Of a stretch of DNA of 14,623 bases, positions 1 through 8,791 are shown piece by piece. A program made the translations under genes and the position numbers. The DNA comes from an uncultured Flavobacteriales bacterium (lineage in GTDB: Bacteria > Bacteroidota > Bacteroidia > Flavobacteriales_E > Vicingaceae), in the NCBI GenBank assembly GCA_937925525.1, contig CALALS010000250.1:1-14623 (forward strand), given 5' to 3'. Under the pieces are notes generated by a model that ran no database searches, was not told where the DNA came from, and saw only the letters and a program-made list of their open reading frames with translations. Within the stretch, counting starts at the first letter, position 1. Each line of letters starts with the position of its first letter.

Positions 1-21
1 ACATAAATAATCGTTCATGTG

Positions 22-49
22 AAAAAGCCCCTTTAATTAGGGGCTTTTT
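22..49. terminator. Bidirectional intrinsic terminator after the YiiX-like gene
   Basis: A perfect 10-bp inverted repeat (AAAAAGCCCC at 22-31, GGGGCTTTTT at 40-49) with an 8-base loop. Read on the minus strand it begins at the base next to the YiiX-like gene's stop codon (50-52) and ends in a run of five T. Read on the plus strand the T run is longer (seven), so it could also end a plus-strand gene lying left of the window. The first 21 bases hold no assignable gene. Confidence 0.85.
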
Positions 50-703
50 TTAGTTGGAGAAAACTGTTTTAAGTAGCGGAGATTGAAAAATAGCGGCAGG
101 AGAAACAACTATTTCTTCGAAAGGTATTTTATTACCGTATCTTTCTTTTAGTTTTTCTTTAACAGCAGGATGGGATAAATCAAATTCTCCTAGTTTTTGA
201 AGCTTTCCGATTTCAATATCTAAAGCTTTTTTGTATATTTTCCAAACTAGTTCGGAGCAATAAATTCTTTCATCTGACCATTCAAAATAAAGGTCATAGT
301 TTTTTCCTATTTGCTTTTCTCCGTATTGTTTCATTTTTTGTACTACGTCTGTAGTAATTAATTTTTCTGAATCAATTAAACGTTTTACGACATAATGTTG
401 GTTATCCCCTCTTTCAATAAACTTTTGTAAAGGAGTTATTTTAACTTGTTGAACAGCCTCATAAACATATAAACCTCCCTTTTTTTCAAAGATAATTCCA
501 ACATGACTATATTTTGAATGTGTAGCTAATTGAATGGCTAAACTTTGACCGGATGTTGAGCTTTGGAAAATAATATCTCCATTTTTAAAATCAACGTTTT
601 CGTAAGAAAACTTGTGAGGCAGAGTAGATTTTTCTGTATTTGTTTCAACACTATTGCAAGCTGTAATAAGTGTTAAAAATAAAATATGGTAAAAGAGTTT
701 CAT
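50..703 (-). CDS. YiiX/YebB-like (permuted NlpC/P60-type) cysteine hydrolase, lipoprotein
   Basis: A 217-residue predicted outer-envelope lipoprotein. The first 15 residues are hydrophobic and end in a lipobox (LITAC, Cys16 lipidated). The rest matches the YiiX group of circularly permuted papain-like enzymes: an opening strand NGDIIFQ (41-47), the catalytic-type histidine in SHVGI (His67), an acidic residue in YEA (Glu82), and the nucleophile-type cysteine late in the chain in YCSELV (Cys149). Family members cleave or bind amide or ester bonds in peptidoglycan or lipids; the substrate here is unknown. It lies 79 bases downstream of the TPR-SpoIIE phosphatase gene on the same strand, with no clear terminator between and no perfect TAnnTTTG box, so cotranscription is possible. 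Its stop codon touches the terminator. Family assignment is fairly safe; function is inference. Confidence 0.8.
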   Translation of the reverse strand: MKLFYHILFLTLITACNSVETNTEKSTLPHKFSYENVDFKNGDIIFQSSTSGQSLAIQLATHSKYSHVGIIFEKKGGLYVYEAVQQVKITPLQKFIERGDNQHYVVKRLIDSEKLITTDVVQKMKQYGEKQIGKNYDLYFEWSDERIYCSELVWKIYKKALDIEIGKLQKLGEFDLSHPAVKEKLKERYGNKIPFEEIVVSPAAIFQSPLLKTVFSN

Positions 704-782
704 AGGATATTTTTTATGAAACTACGAGAAATAGTGTTCTAAATTATTACATCAGGAGGTTTATTATGATTTTTTAACAGAT

Positions 783-2780
783 TTAAACTCTAATACCCAT
801 CACACAAATATCATCTATTTGTTCAAGGTTGTTTTTCCAATCGAAGAATTTTTTTGCTACAATTTCTCCTTGCTCTTTCATTGGTTTATCAATAATTGAA
901 ACCAGAAAATCTTTGAATGGCTTATATTTTAGCTTTTTTCCTTTTTCTCCTCCAAACTGGTCGGTATATCCATCAGAGAAGAGGTAAATATTACTGTCTT
1001 TTTCCAGTTTGATTTCATGGTCTTTAAAATGTTTAACGGCAGCGCTTATTCCTCCAATAGAGTGTTTAGTTGGTTTAATTTCAATAAGCTCATGTTGTTT
1101 GGTTAGTAGTAAAGGCCTGTTTGCTCCGGAGTATTGCAGTACTTTTGTTTCTTCATTATACGCAATTAGTGCTATATCCATACCATCACTGCTTGTTAAG
1201 TCTTCATTTCTGTGGATATTAAAGGTTTGGTTGATTTTATTATCTAACATTTTAAGTGCCACTCCCGGAGAAGTAACATCACCTTCCTTTACAATTTGGT
1301 TTAATAAGTTGATTCCAATCATACTCATCAATGCACCGGGAACTCCATGTCCTGTACAATCAGCTAAAGCAAAAATACTATAGGAGCCAATTCTTGTGTA
1401 CCAATAAAAATCTCCACTAACGATATCTCTTGGTAAATAAAACATAAATGAGTTAGGATGGTGTTTATTGATTTCAGTTTTTGAAGGCATTAAAGCTTCT
1501 TGAATTCGTTTTGCATAATTAATGCTATCAGTAATGTCTTTATTTTTTTGTTCTATGATTAGGCTTTGATGTAATATTTTTTCGTTTTTTTCTTCAAGTT
1601 TTTGATTAATTTCTTGTTGCATTTTTAGTGCCTTTCGCTTACTGTTGAACCCAAAAAATAAAGCAAAAATTACAATCAAAATGAGAAATCCTCCTGCAAT
1701 AAATATCTTTTTGAGATTATTCGCTTTATCTAATTGCATTTGATTAATTTCATTTTGAGCGTTAAGCATTTCTATTTCTTGCTGTTTTTTTTCACTGGTA
1801 TATTTGGCTTCCATTTCGGTAATGGCTCTATTTGAACTTTCGTTATATAATTTTTCATATAGTTGATTATACAGTTGGCTATATTCATAGGCTTTATCCA
1901 TTTTACCAAGCCCAGCATATATTTTATGAGCCTTTTCATAGCCTACACTTAAAAAATTATAAGCTTTCGCAGAGTCTGCCAATTGAATTCCTTTCAAAAC
2001 ATAGGGTAACGCATTTTTAAAGTCGTTCTTTTCAATATAAGCAAAGGAAATATTAATGTTAGAACCAGCGGAACCTTTAACATCCCCTCTTTTTTCTTTT
2101 ATTTCTAATGATTTGAATAAAAAATCTAGTGCTTTATCAAGCTCACTCTTTTTTAAGTAAACCAGACCTATATTATTATAAGAGTGAGCCTGTCCTCCAA
2201 TGTCGTTTGCTTTTTGTCTGATGTCTAATGCAAGCTTATGATAAGTTATTGATTCATCTAAACGACCTGTGTTTTTATAAATGGTTGCAAGATTGTTGTA
2301 AGCATTTGCAAGAGCTAAAATGTTGGTCTCTTTTTCTAAAATTTCAATAGATTCAACATAATATTTTTCTGCCTCAGGATACTTTTTTAAATCAGCATAA
2401 GCTAGCCCTAAACCAAGTAAGCTTTGGCCTTTTTGCAGCTTTAAATCATATTTTTCACAGAATGATATTACATCAAAGTAGGTCTTAATAGCTAAATCAG
2501 TTTGAGTTTTCCTTGCATACATATCAGCAATTTTATCGTTGGCGCTGGCAATTGCTGTAAGGTTATTATTTTTTTTAGCTAATTGTAATTTTAATTGAGC
2601 ATAACTTATACAAGAATCAAAGTTTGTATTTTGAAAAGCATTACACAGCTTTGTGAGTAATTCTAATTTTATTGAATCGTCTTTTGTGGAATAAAAATCT
2701 CTTCTAAGGCTGTCTATGTTGTTAGCTTTCACACTGAAGATCGAAGCAAAAAGAATAATATATATAATTCCCTTTTTCAA
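783..2780 (-). CDS. TPR-repeat sensor with C-terminal SpoIIE/PP2C serine phosphatase
   Basis: A 665-residue signalling protein. Order of parts: signal peptide (about 1-20), a helical array of five or six TPR-like units (about 35-310; YNNLATIYKNTGRLDESI and YNNIGLVYLKKSELDKAL are good examples), a charged coiled coil (about 320-357), one membrane segment (359-377), a second coiled coil (380-425), then a PP2C/SpoIIE phosphatase domain (about 440-665). Metal-site motifs are present: SGDFYW (455-460), ADCTGHGVPGA (473-483), SDGYTD (602-607) and IDDICV (655-660). The expected topology puts the TPRs in the periplasm and the phosphatase in the cytoplasm. The start is TTG at 2780-2778: no ATG exists between it and the in-frame stop at 2802-2804, and it gives a proper signal peptide. 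That TTG lies two bases after the E1 gene's stop, implying translational coupling. The phosphoprotein target is unknown. Confidence 0.88.
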   Translation of the reverse strand: MKKGIIYIILFASIFSVKANNIDSLRRDFYSTKDDSIKLELLTKLCNAFQNTNFDSCISYAQLKLQLAKKNNNLTAIASANDKIADMYARKTQTDLAIKTYFDVISFCEKYDLKLQKGQSLLGLGLAYADLKKYPEAEKYYVESIEILEKETNILALANAYNNLATIYKNTGRLDESITYHKLALDIRQKANDIGGQAHSYNNIGLVYLKKSELDKALDFLFKSLEIKEKRGDVKGSAGSNINISFAYIEKNDFKNALPYVLKGIQLADSAKAYNFLSVGYEKAHKIYAGLGKMDKAYEYSQLYNQLYEKLYNESSNRAITEMEAKYTSEKKQQEIEMLNAQNEINQMQLDKANNLKKIFIAGGFLILIVIFALFFGFNSKRKALKMQQEINQKLEEKNEKILHQSLIIEQKNKDITDSINYAKRIQEALMPSKTEINKHHPNSFMFYLPRDIVSGDFYWYTRIGSYSIFALADCTGHGVPGALMSMIGINLLNQIVKEGDVTSPGVALKMLDNKINQTFNIHRNEDLTSSDGMDIALIAYNEETKVLQYSGANRPLLLTKQHELIEIKPTKHSIGGISAAVKHFKDHEIKLEKDSNIYLFSDGYTDQFGGEKGKKLKYKPFKDFLVSIIDKPMKEQGEIVAKKFFDWKNNLEQIDDICVMGIRV

Positions 2781-2782
2781 TT

Positions 2783-4876
2783 TCAGTAGTTCAGTAAATA
2801 GTTAATTTTTTCTTCTATTTTTTCTTCACTTGGTAATAGTGCAGCTTCTAAGATTGAATTAAGCGGAATAGCAGGAGTGTTCACAGATGCTACTATTTCA
2901 ACAGGTGCGTCTAACCATTCAAAACAATTTTTAGAAATATTTCCCGCTAATGCTTGTGCAAACCCATTTTGTTCAGCTTCTTCAGTCACTACAATACATT
3001 TACTATGCTTTTTTACCGTTTCAAAAATTAATTCTTCATCTAAAGGAACTAATGAACGTAAATCTATAATTTCTATTTGTCCTTTAAATTGTTTTGCAGC
3101 TCCGGTACTCCAATATACACCTCTTCCGTAAGTGATAATACAAACCGATTTTCCAGAGTCGATATTTTTTTGTTCTGCTTCAAGAACAACTCTTCCTTTT
3201 CCAAAAGGAACTACATAATCTTCAGAGGGTTCAACAGTTTTTGCCGCCTCTGTTCCTTTTATTTTACTCCAGTAAAGTCCTTTGTGCTCAAGCATAACAA
3301 CAGGGTTTGGGTCGTAATATGCTGCTTTTAACAAGCCTTTTAGGTCAGCTCCTGTAGACGGATAGCCAACTTTAATTCCTCTTATATTTGTAACAATTGA
3401 TTCAACTGATGATGAATGGTAAGGTCCGCCACTTCCGTAAGCTCCAATAGGAACTCTTAAAATCATACTTACAGGCCATTTGCCATTGGATAAGTAATTA
3501 GAACGACTAACCTCTGTAAATAATTGATTTAAGCCCGGCCAGATATAGTCAGCAAACTGGACTTCAACGATTGGTTTTAAGCCGACAGCACTCATCCCAA
3601 CTGTACTGCCTACAATAAATGCTTCCTGGATAGGCGTGTTAAATACTCTTTCGTCTCCAAACTGTTGGGCAAGTGTAGCAGCTTCTCTAAAAACTCCTCC
3701 AAGTCTGCCTCCGACATCTTGTCCGTAAAGTAAACATTCTGGATTTTTTTCCATTAACTCCCTAATTGCAAATAGTGCTGAATCAACCATTACGGTTGGT
3801 TCTCTGTCTTTAGGAGCTCTTTCGCCTTTCTCTTCTGTGATAGGCGTAGGAGCAAAATAGTGAGTGGTTAAATCGTCAGGAGTTGGATCCTCAGCTTCTG
3901 TTGCTTTTTGGTATTCTGCTTCCACCAATTTTTTAGATTCTTCATCTATTTTATTGAGTTCCTTTTCTGAAATACCAATTTCAATTAATTGAGATTTGAA
4001 TAAGGGGAATGGGTCTCTTTTAGCTTGTTCTTCTAAATCATCTCTGTACCATTCTTTTCTTACTCCAGAAGTGTGATGATTAAGTAGAGGTACTTTAGCA
4101 TGAACCAAAAACGGACGCCTTTCTTTTCTAATTATTTCTAACACTTCTTTAATAGTTTCATAACTTTCAAAGAAATCACTTCCATTGATTGTTCGGGTTT
4201 CAAGTCCTTTAAACCCTTTTGCATAATGAGTAGCATCTTGAGCACGTATTTCTTTTGCATTGGCTGAAATATCCCACTCATTATCTTGCACCAGATATAA
4301 AATTGGTAGCTTTTTTAACACCGCCATTTGAAATGCTTCAGCAACCTCTCCTTCGGTAATAGAAGCATCGCCAAGAGAACAAACGGTTACGGGCTTATCT
4401 TTACCGTAATCTTCTGATAAGTTTTTTAATTCTTTGTATTGAATGCCCATTGCAATACCAGTAGCAGGAATCGCTTGCATTCCGGTGGCAGAAGATTGAT
4501 GAGGGATTTTTGGCATATCATCCCTTCTTAAGCTGGGATGACTATAATAAGTTCTTCCACCGCTAAATGGGTCATCTTTTTTTGCTAAAAGTTGTAGCAT
4601 TAATTCGTAAGGAGTCATTCCAATTCCTAAAAGGATAGAATCATCTCTGTAATATGCCGATAAATAATCTTGTGGTAGCAACTGCATACCGACAGCTAGT
4701 TGAATAGCTTCATGTCCTCTGGAAGTAGCGTGTACATACTTTGCAGTAATTTTTGCATTTTTTTCATACAATTCAGCCAAATTTTTGGCTGTGCACATCA
4801 ATTCAAATGCTTTTAAAACAATTTTTTTATCAATTTTTATTTTCTCTTTTTCTTTCACAGCAACGCTTTCAGCCAT
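2783..4876 (-). CDS. Fused alpha/beta E1 component of 2-oxo acid (branched-chain type) dehydrogenase
   Basis: A 697-residue thiamine-diphosphate enzyme that decarboxylates a 2-oxo acid and passes the acyl group to the lipoyl domain of an E2 subunit. Residues about 15-340 are E1-alpha: RGHEA (53-57), the TPP/Mg motif GDASITEG...QDN (169-199), and the active-site loop NHHTSG (266-271). Residues about 355-697 are E1-beta: LLYGQDVG (382-389), IQEAF with the TPP-activating glutamate (Glu418), and GGPYHSSSVE (483-492). Fusing both subunits into one chain is common in Bacteroidota for branched-chain or 2-oxoisovalerate dehydrogenases; substrate choice cannot be read here, and no E2 or E3 gene is nearby. 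GDA replaces the usual GDG, with Asp170 and Asn199 kept. It is preceded by a matching promoter and is first in a likely operon with the SpoIIE-type phosphatase. Confidence 0.9.
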   Translation of the reverse strand: MAESVAVKEKEKIKIDKKIVLKAFELMCTAKNLAELYEKNAKITAKYVHATSRGHEAIQLAVGMQLLPQDYLSAYYRDDSILLGIGMTPYELMLQLLAKKDDPFSGGRTYYSHPSLRRDDMPKIPHQSSATGMQAIPATGIAMGIQYKELKNLSEDYGKDKPVTVCSLGDASITEGEVAEAFQMAVLKKLPILYLVQDNEWDISANAKEIRAQDATHYAKGFKGLETRTINGSDFFESYETIKEVLEIIRKERRPFLVHAKVPLLNHHTSGVRKEWYRDDLEEQAKRDPFPLFKSQLIEIGISEKELNKIDEESKKLVEAEYQKATEAEDPTPDDLTTHYFAPTPITEEKGERAPKDREPTVMVDSALFAIRELMEKNPECLLYGQDVGGRLGGVFREAATLAQQFGDERVFNTPIQEAFIVGSTVGMSAVGLKPIVEVQFADYIWPGLNQLFTEVSRSNYLSNGKWPVSMILRVPIGAYGSGGPYHSSSVESIVTNIRGIKVGYPSTGADLKGLLKAAYYDPNPVVMLEHKGLYWSKIKGTEAAKTVEPSEDYVVPFGKGRVVLEAEQKNIDSGKSVCIITYGRGVYWSTGAAKQFKGQIEIIDLRSLVPLDEELIFETVKKHSKCIVVTEEAEQNGFAQALAGNISKNCFEWLDAPVEIVASVNTPAIPLNSILEAALLPSEEKIEEKINYLLNY

Positions 4877-4904
4877 CTTATGATTTTTAAAGACCTTAAA
4901 GATA

Positions 4905-4912
4905 CAAAATTA
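4905..4912 (-). promoter_or_regulatory. Bacteroidota-type -7 element for the E1 gene
   Basis: On the minus strand this reads TAATTTTG, a perfect match to the TAnnTTTG -7 consensus of the Bacteroidota housekeeping sigma factor. It lies 28 bases ahead of the E1 start codon, predicting a leader of roughly 20-25 bases. No good TTTG -33 box is seen at the usual 19-21-base spacing, so the strength is uncertain. Confidence 0.6.
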
Positions 4913-5000
4913 GCCTTTGTCGCAATTCTAAAGAGATAAATTTGAATACGGAAAAAAGGTATTTAGCAAAAATTAAGTGTTTAGCCTTAAAAATTTTATG

Positions 5001-5008
5001 TAGGTTTG
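5001..5008 (+). promoter_or_regulatory. Bacteroidota-type -7 element for the YfhO-glycan cassette
   Basis: TAGGTTTG matches TAnnTTTG exactly and ends 22 bases before the ATG at 5031. A start site 5-8 bases further on would give a leader of only about 15 bases. The -33 region (around 4976-4983, AGTGTTTA) is a poor match to TTTG. Together with the opposing box at 4905-4912 it makes the 154-base gap a divergent promoter region; the bases between the two boxes hold no other feature I can recognise. Confidence 0.6.
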
Positions 5009-5030
5009 TGAGCAATCAAACTATGTAAAA

Positions 5031-7481
5031 ATGAAATTAGATTTTTCTAAACTACTACCTCATATTATTGCAGTTGTTGGCTTTTTTCTAATTACTGCCA
5101 TATATTTTAGCCCTGTTCTAAAAGGAAAAGACATTCAATCAGGTGATATAAAAAACTGGCAGGGTGTTGCGCAAGAAACTATTGCTCATAACGAAAAATC
5201 TGATGCTCCTGCTTTGTGGACCAATTCATTGTTTGGAGGTATGCCAACTTACCTTATTTCACTAGAACTTCATGGTAATTTGGTTCAACACTTTCACAAA
5301 GTATTTACCCTTTGGTTTAAAAGCCCTATGGGATTTATTTTTACTTGTATGATTGGTTTTTACATTTTGCTTTTATGTTTAAATGTTAATCCTTATGTGG
5401 CATTAATTGGTGGAGTTGCTTACGGTTTTTCCTCATATTACTTCATTATTTTAGAAGCAGGACACAATACGAAATTAATGGCGATTTCTTACATGGCACC
5501 ATATCTTGGTGCGGTATTACTCGCTTTCAGAGGAAGGTGGCTTTTGGGTGGTGTTTTAGCGGCATTTTTCTTGGCGCTAGAAATTTCCTGTAATCACATT
5601 CAAATTACATATTACTTATTCTTTATTGTATTGATTTTAGGTGCATTTGAATTATTTAAGCATCTTAAAGAAAAGCAGCTCGCATCTTTTGCGAAAGTAG
5701 TTGGAGTCTTGTCTATTGGCGCAGTATTAGCTATTGGTGCTAACGTAAATAAGTTGTGGCCAATTTATGAATATGGTAAATATTCAACAAGAAGCCAAAG
5801 TGAACTAACTGCTACTAATGCTGACGACCAAACAAGCGGACTTGATAAAAGTTATGCTTTAGCATGGAGCTATGGGGTAGGAGAAAGCTTTACTTTATTG
5901 GTTCCAAATTTTAAAGGTGGAGGCTCTGGTGCTATAGGCAATTTGTATGAGGATAAATTAAAAGATTTAAATCCTCAGGATGCTCAAGTGGTAGCACAGC
6001 TTGATTCTTACTTTGGAGATAAACCGTTTACATCCGGTCCTGTTTATGTTGGGGCTATTGTTTGTTTTCTTTTTGTTTTAGCACTTTTTATCATTAAGAA
6101 TCAATATAGATGGGTGTTTTTAATAGCTACCATTTTATCTCTTGCGCTTTCCTGGGGTAAAAACTTTATGGGGCTTTCTGAGTTTTTCTTAGATTATTTT
6201 CCAGGCTACAATAAGTTTAGAACAGTTGAAATGATTTTAGTAATTGCCGAATTGGCAATGCCGGTTTTAGCCTTTTTAGCCCTAGACCAAATTATCAAGC
6301 ACAAAAAGGACATTAAAATGAAGCAATTATATATTGCTTTTGGACTTACCGGTGGACTTGCCCTTTTATTTTGGTTAATGCCTGATTTATTCAACTCATT
6401 TATGAAAGATGATGAACATGCTACTTTAACCAGACAATTAACAAATTCAGGTTTTCCTCAAAACATTATTGGAGGTATATTGTCTTCTTTAGAAGAAACC
6501 AGAATGGCAATTTTTAGAGCCGATGCTTTAAGAACGTTCGGGTTTATTTTGGCAGGTCTTATTGTTCTTATTCTTTATTTGAGAAATACGATAAAAACAG
6601 AAATGTTAATCGGTGCTCTTGGTCTTTTGATTTTAGTGGATATGTGGGCTGTTAATAAAAGATATTTAAACGAAGATAATTTTGTGAAGAAAGCTAAAAA
6701 TGAAGCACCATTTCCAATTACACAAGCTGATCAGCAAATATTAAACGATCCTGACCCTAACTATAGAGTCTTTAATACCACAAAAAGGTTAGATCAAGAT
6801 GCTTCTACAAGCTATTATCATAAATCTTTGGGTGGTTATCATGGAGCGAAAATGAAACGTTATCAAGAATTAATTGATGCTCACTTATCGCAAGGCAATC
6901 AAGCAGTTTTTGATATGATGAATACTAAGTATTACATCATCAACAATAATAATCAGCTTATGGCACAGCGTAACCCAAATGCTTGCGGTAATGTTTGGTT
7001 GATTAATGATTTGAAATGGGTAAAAAATGCGGACGAAGAATTAGCTGCTTTAAAAGAATTTCAACCTAGAGAACTTGCTGTTATTGATGAACGATTTAAA
7101 AATATTGTTGGAGAAGCAAAACCTTCAAAATCTTTTGGAGATACAGCATATCAAACTTTATACGAACCAGGAAGGTGGGAATATCAAATCAAATCTTCAG
7201 GTGAAAGTTTTGCGGTATTTTCTGAAATATATTATCCCGTTGGAATGAAAGTATTTATTGATGGACAGCCTGCTGAACATGTGAGAGTTAATTATGTATT
7301 GAGAGGAATGAAAATTCCTGCAGGAAATCACAAAGTGGAATTTGTATTTGAACCAAAATCATATCATTTAGGAGAAATAATTTCTTACATCTGTTCGGGA
7401 TTATTGATAATACTTTTAGGAGTGGTTCTATACAAAGAAATTAAAGGCGAAAAAGTTTCAGTAACTGATAAAGCAGAGTAA
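5031..7481 (+). CDS. YfhO-family polytopic membrane protein
   Basis: An 816-residue membrane protein. Hydrophobic segments are visible at about 11-30, 99-118, 121-142, 152-167, 168-186, 192-208, 222-238, 338-355, 359-375, 400-420, 432-450, 501-517, 523-540 and a last one at 781-801. Family landmarks are WTNSLFGGMPTY (63-74) in the first large loop, an acidic residue in SGDI (37-40), the AGHNTKLMAISYMAP segment (143-157), and a soluble C-terminal part (about 545-780) ending in YYPVGMKVFIDG (734-745) and IPAGNHKVEFVFEP (762-775). YfhO proteins are GT-C-like; in Bacillus a relative is linked to glycosylating cell-wall polymers with lipid-linked sugars. Here, as first gene of a cassette with a glycosyltransferase and a methyltransferase, it may transfer or export a glycan at the outer face of the inner membrane. 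The next gene starts 5 bases after its stop. Confidence 0.85.
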   Translation: MKLDFSKLLPHIIAVVGFFLITAIYFSPVLKGKDIQSGDIKNWQGVAQETIAHNEKSDAPALWTNSLFGGMPTYLISLELHGNLVQHFHKVFTLWFKSPMGFIFTCMIGFYILLLCLNVNPYVALIGGVAYGFSSYYFIILEAGHNTKLMAISYMAPYLGAVLLAFRGRWLLGGVLAAFFLALEISCNHIQITYYLFFIVLILGAFELFKHLKEKQLASFAKVVGVLSIGAVLAIGANVNKLWPIYEYGKYSTRSQSELTATNADDQTSGLDKSYALAWSYGVGESFTLLVPNFKGGGSGAIGNLYEDKLKDLNPQDAQVVAQLDSYFGDKPFTSGPVYVGAIVCFLFVLALFIIKNQYRWVFLIATILSLALSWGKNFMGLSEFFLDYFPGYNKFRTVEMILVIAELAMPVLAFLALDQIIKHKKDIKMKQLYIAFGLTGGLALLFWLMPDLFNSFMKDDEHATLTRQLTNSGFPQNIIGGILSSLEETRMAIFRADALRTFGFILAGLIVLILYLRNTIKTEMLIGALGLLILVDMWAVNKRYLNEDNFVKKAKNEAPFPITQADQQILNDPDPNYRVFNTTKRLDQDASTSYYHKSLGGYHGAKMKRYQELIDAHLSQGNQAVFDMMNTKYYIINNNNQLMAQRNPNACGNVWLINDLKWVKNADEELAALKEFQPRELAVIDERFKNIVGEAKPSKSFGDTAYQTLYEPGRWEYQIKSSGESFAVFSEIYYPVGMKVFIDGQPAEHVRVNYVLRGMKIPAGNHKVEFVFEPKSYHLGEIISYICSGLLIILLGVVLYKEIKGEKVSVTDKAE

Positions 7482-7486
7482 GACTG

Positions 7487-8791
7487 ATGCCTAAAGTTTT
7501 AGTCTTTACATATTACTGGCCTCCGGGAGCCGGTCCTGGAGTTCAAAGAATGTTAAAGTTTTGTAAGTTTTTACCACAATTTGGGTGGAAGCCGGTTGTT
7601 ATTTCAGTTAAAGACGGAGCTTACCCTTCTATTGATGAATCATTGCTGGATGATGTTCCAAAAGATGTGCAAGTTATAAAAACGTATGCCTTTGAACCAT
7701 TTCGACTTTATAATGCATTAAGAGGAAAAAAAGGCAAGCAAGTTCCTGTGGCATTAATTGGTATTAAGGATTCCAAATCATGGTTACAGAAATTTTCGGT
7801 TTGGGTGAGGGCTAATTTTTTTATTCCGGACGCTCGTAAAGGCTGGAATAAGTATGCCATTCGAATAGGCAAAAGAATTGTGCGGCAACAAAAAGTGGAT
7901 GCAGTAATTACCACCGGACCGCCACATAGTACACATTACATCGGTAAATATTTTCAAGAAAAGCACGGGTTAAAGTGGATAGCAGATTTCAGAGACCCTT
8001 GGGTAAATATTTATTATCATAAATTTTTTCCGATGTCTGCAAGAACTAAGAAAAAGCATCAACAAATGGAAACAGAAATAGTTTCTAGCGCTGATTTGAT
8101 TGCCGTTGTCAGTGAAGGTTTAAAAAAAGAATTTTCTAATAGGAACAATAATATTGAAGTAGTCTATAATGGCTATGATGAGGATGATTTTTTGCGTGAA
8201 GAAAATAAAGCAACAACTAACTTTACATTAAGCTATATCGGTAATTTAAAACCCAATCAAAACATAATTTCTGTTTGGGAAGTAATAGGTGAACTAGTAA
8301 AAGAGAATGCTGACTTCTCTAAATATTTTAAACTGAGAATTACCGGAAATGTGGATGATATTGTTTTGTCTGTTATTCGGAAATATATCTCCGCTGACAA
8401 TATAGAAATCAAGCCATTTGTGCCCCACAAAGAAGCTGCTAAATTAATGATGGAAGCTAATCTCTTACTTTTTATTATTCCTAATTCGGAGAACAATGGA
8501 TTAATATTAACAGGTAAGTTATTTGAATATTTAGCATCTGGAACCACAATGTTATCAATTGGTCCAGTTGGTGGTAATGCATCGGAAATTATTAGGGCTT
8601 GTGACCGAAACTATATGATTGATTATTTAGATAAATCCGAAATAAAAAAGCAGTTGTTAAATCATTTTAACGATTGGAAAAGTAATGGTGGAATTTCTAA
8701 AAAGCATGATATTTCATCTGCTGAAAAGTTTTCTAGAAAAAGCCAAACTGAGCAATTAGCCAATGCCATTTCTAAATTAATTCAAAATTGA
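7487..8791 (+). CDS. GT4-like family glycosyltransferase
   Basis: A 434-residue cytosolic or peripheral GT-B enzyme that should move a sugar from a nucleotide-sugar onto a growing glycan or lipid carrier. The N-terminal acceptor domain opens with TYYWPPGAGPGVQR (8-21), a hallmark of GT4-like enzymes, and continues with TGPPHSTH (143-150) and DFRDPW (167-172). The C-terminal donor domain begins around NGYDEDDF (228-235) and YIGNL (250-254), and has GKLFEYLASG (343-352), where Glu347 matches the second glutamate of the EX7E motif. The first glutamate of that motif is not present, as in several related subfamilies. Donor and acceptor cannot be predicted. The stop codon overlaps the next gene's TTG start by four bases (TTGA at 8788-8791). 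Confidence 0.88.
   Translation: MPKVLVFTYYWPPGAGPGVQRMLKFCKFLPQFGWKPVVISVKDGAYPSIDESLLDDVPKDVQVIKTYAFEPFRLYNALRGKKGKQVPVALIGIKDSKSWLQKFSVWVRANFFIPDARKGWNKYAIRIGKRIVRQQKVDAVITTGPPHSTHYIGKYFQEKHGLKWIADFRDPWVNIYYHKFFPMSARTKKKHQQMETEIVSSADLIAVVSEGLKKEFSNRNNNIEVVYNGYDEDDFLREENKATTNFTLSYIGNLKPNQNIISVWEVIGELVKENADFSKYFKLRITGNVDDIVLSVIRKYISADNIEIKPFVPHKEAAKLMMEANLLLFIIPNSENNGLILTGKLFEYLASGTTMLSIGPVGGNASEIIRACDRNYMIDYLDKSEIKKQLLNHFNDWKSNGGISKKHDISSAEKFSRKSQTEQLANAISKLIQN

Noticed and set aside
169..199. GDA in place of GDG in the E1-alpha TPP motif, as a sign of lost activity.
   Set aside because: The metal-binding Asp170 and Asn199, the active-site histidines and Glu418 are all present; a small substitution in the third position is tolerated. 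Positions are residues of the protein encoded at 2783-4876.
50..703. YiiX-like protein as a toxin or phage lysin.
   Set aside because: It has a lipobox, sits beside housekeeping and signalling genes, and there are no phage or immunity genes around it.
754..777. AGGAGG seven bases before a plus-strand ATG (a textbook ribosome site).
   Set aside because: The frame is only three codons (M-I-F-stop) and the phylum rarely uses such sites; probably chance.
1009..1383. Long open frame on the plus strand opposite the phosphatase domain.
   Set aside because: Lies entirely antisense to a well-supported conserved domain, and its translation has no recognisable motif.
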